A stretch of DNA of 64,000 bases from Streptomyces sp. NBC_00237 (lineage in GTDB: Bacteria > Actinomycetota > Actinomycetes > Streptomycetales > Streptomycetaceae), in assembly GCF_026342435.1 (NCBI RefSeq), contig NZ_JAPEMT010000001.1:1043993-1107992 (forward strand). Reading direction: 5' to 3'. Numbering within the stretch: the first letter of the stretch is position 1; every line of letters begins with the position of its first letter. A program made the position numbers and the translations under genes. Below are positions 63,398-64,000 of the stretch, piece after piece. The notes under the pieces were generated by a model. The model saw only the letters and a program-made list of their open reading frames with translations. It had not been told where the DNA came from and ran no database searches.

Positions 63398-64000
63398 CGA
63401 GCACGAGCAGCACGACCTACTGGCTCGAACACGCCTGGCTCGACACGCACGTCGAGCCGGGCGTGGCCGTGGCCGTGACGGACGGCCGGATCTCCGCCGT
63501 GAGGACAGGGGCCGAGGCCCCGCCGCCCGGCGCGGTCGCCCTCCGCGGCCTCACCCTCCCCGGGCTCTCCAACGCCCACTCGCACGCCTTCCACCGGGCG
63601 CTGCGCGGGGCCGTCCAGGTGGGCTCCGGCACCTTCTGGACCTGGCGCGAGGTCATGTACGCGGTGGCGTCCCGGCTGACCCCGGACGCGTACTACGCGC
63701 TCGCGCGGGCCGTGTACGCGGAGATGGCCCTGGCCGGGATCACCTCGGTGGGCGAGTTCCACTACGTCCACCACGCGCCGGGCGGGACGCCGTACGCCAA
63801 CCCCAACGCGATGGGCGACGCCCTCGTCGCGGCGGCATCGGACGCGGGCATCCGCCTCACCCTCCTCGACACGGCCTACCTCTCCTCGGGCTTCGGGGCG
63901 GCCCCCAACTCCCACCAGCTCCGCTTCTCCGACGGGACGGCGGAAGCGTGGGCGGAGCGGGTGTCGGTGCTGTCCGACTCGGCGTACGTCCGGCACGGGG
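63394..64000 (+). CDS. hutF: Formimidoylglutamate deiminase HutF (partial, runs off the window)
   Basis: The first 202 codons of an amidohydrolase-superfamily enzyme; the gene continues past the end. Start ATG overlaps the stop of the M20 gene (ATGA). A short beta domain with VAVAVTDGRISAV leads to the zinc motif GLSNAHSHAFHRALRG, then FWTWREVMYAVASRL and AGITSVGEFHYVHH, all typical of HutF. It converts N-formimidoyl-L-glutamate to N-formyl-L-glutamate and ammonia, the four-enzyme branch of histidine degradation. hutI would be expected next, outside the window. Confidence 0.94.
   Translation, partial: MTSTSSTTYWLEHAWLDTHVEPGVAVAVTDGRISAVRTGAEAPPPGAVALRGLTLPGLSNAHSHAFHRALRGAVQVGSGTFWTWREVMYAVASRLTPDAYYALARAVYAEMALAGITSVGEFHYVHHAPGGTPYANPNAMGDALVAAASDAGIRLTLLDTAYLSSGFGAAPNSHQLRFSDGTAEAWAERVSVLSDSAYVRHG

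Overview
This window is chromosomal DNA from a Streptomyces (or very close relative). The evidence is the very high G+C content with strong third-position G/C bias, GTG and TTG starts, 4-bp ATGA/GTGA overlaps, and hallmark loci. These include a tRNA-Leu(UAA) of bldA type, two Rpf muralytic enzymes with a ydaO-type (c-di-AMP) riboswitch, mfd, eno, divIC, ppx, ndh and a hut operon. From memory, the same set of genes lies together in the S. coelicolor core in the opposite orientation, so most of the window is conserved core with small accessory insertions.

Layout. 0-9.6 kb: a C-terminal gene fragment, a DHA2-type MFS exporter (-), a MacB/FtsX-type ABC pair (+) and mfd (+). 9.7-13.7 kb: a minus-strand operon GT2, GtrA, YfhO, which looks like a three-component lipid-linked sugar transfer module. 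14-16.2 kb: an orphan antitoxin-like 60-mer, a secreted DUF1524/HNH lipoprotein and a DUF4190/DUF4352 membrane protein. 16.4-21 kb: a DNA methyltransferase-like/HsdS-like fusion with an altered catalytic motif, a small membrane protein and a Ser/Thr kinase. 21.1-26.6 kb: a SAM methyltransferase and a second, rearranged GtrA/YfhO/GT2 set, ending in a MITE-like element. 26.9-28.7 kb: a SurA-like lipoprotein, a 43-bp tandem repeat and mazG. 28.8-31.6 kb: an accessory islet with a cytochrome P450 and a decayed serine integrase. 31.8-43 kb: two rpf genes, eno, divIC, a DUF501 gene, ppx/gppA, ndh with Rex-like operators, a cyclopropane synthase and a secreted PLD-like protein. 43.1-46.5 kb: a second ABC pair closely resembling the first. 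46.9 kb: bldA. 47.2-53 kb: a Bax-inhibitor-1 family protein, small proteins, a thiolase and an SGNH hydrolase. 53.3-56.6 kb: cystathionine beta-synthase, a small membrane protein and an RpiR regulator. 56.6-58.8 kb: a four-gene operon with three roadblock/LC7-like proteins and a DUF4388-like protein. 59-60.4 kb: a dense repeat field and a PNPOx-fold protein. 60.5-64 kb: hutU, an M20 amidohydrolase and the start of hutF.

How it works together: cell-envelope themes dominate, namely Rpf enzymes under c-di-AMP control, two Gtr-like glycosylation modules, divIC, Cfa, and the two MacB-like exporters. Redox control of ndh by Rex and histidine breakdown by Hut are the clearest metabolic units. Several families of dispersed G+C-rich repeats fill the intergenic regions and sometimes supply the 3' ends of genes. 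The least explained units are the GTPase-less roadblock operon, the methyltransferase-like/membrane/kinase cassette, and the duplicated Gtr modules.
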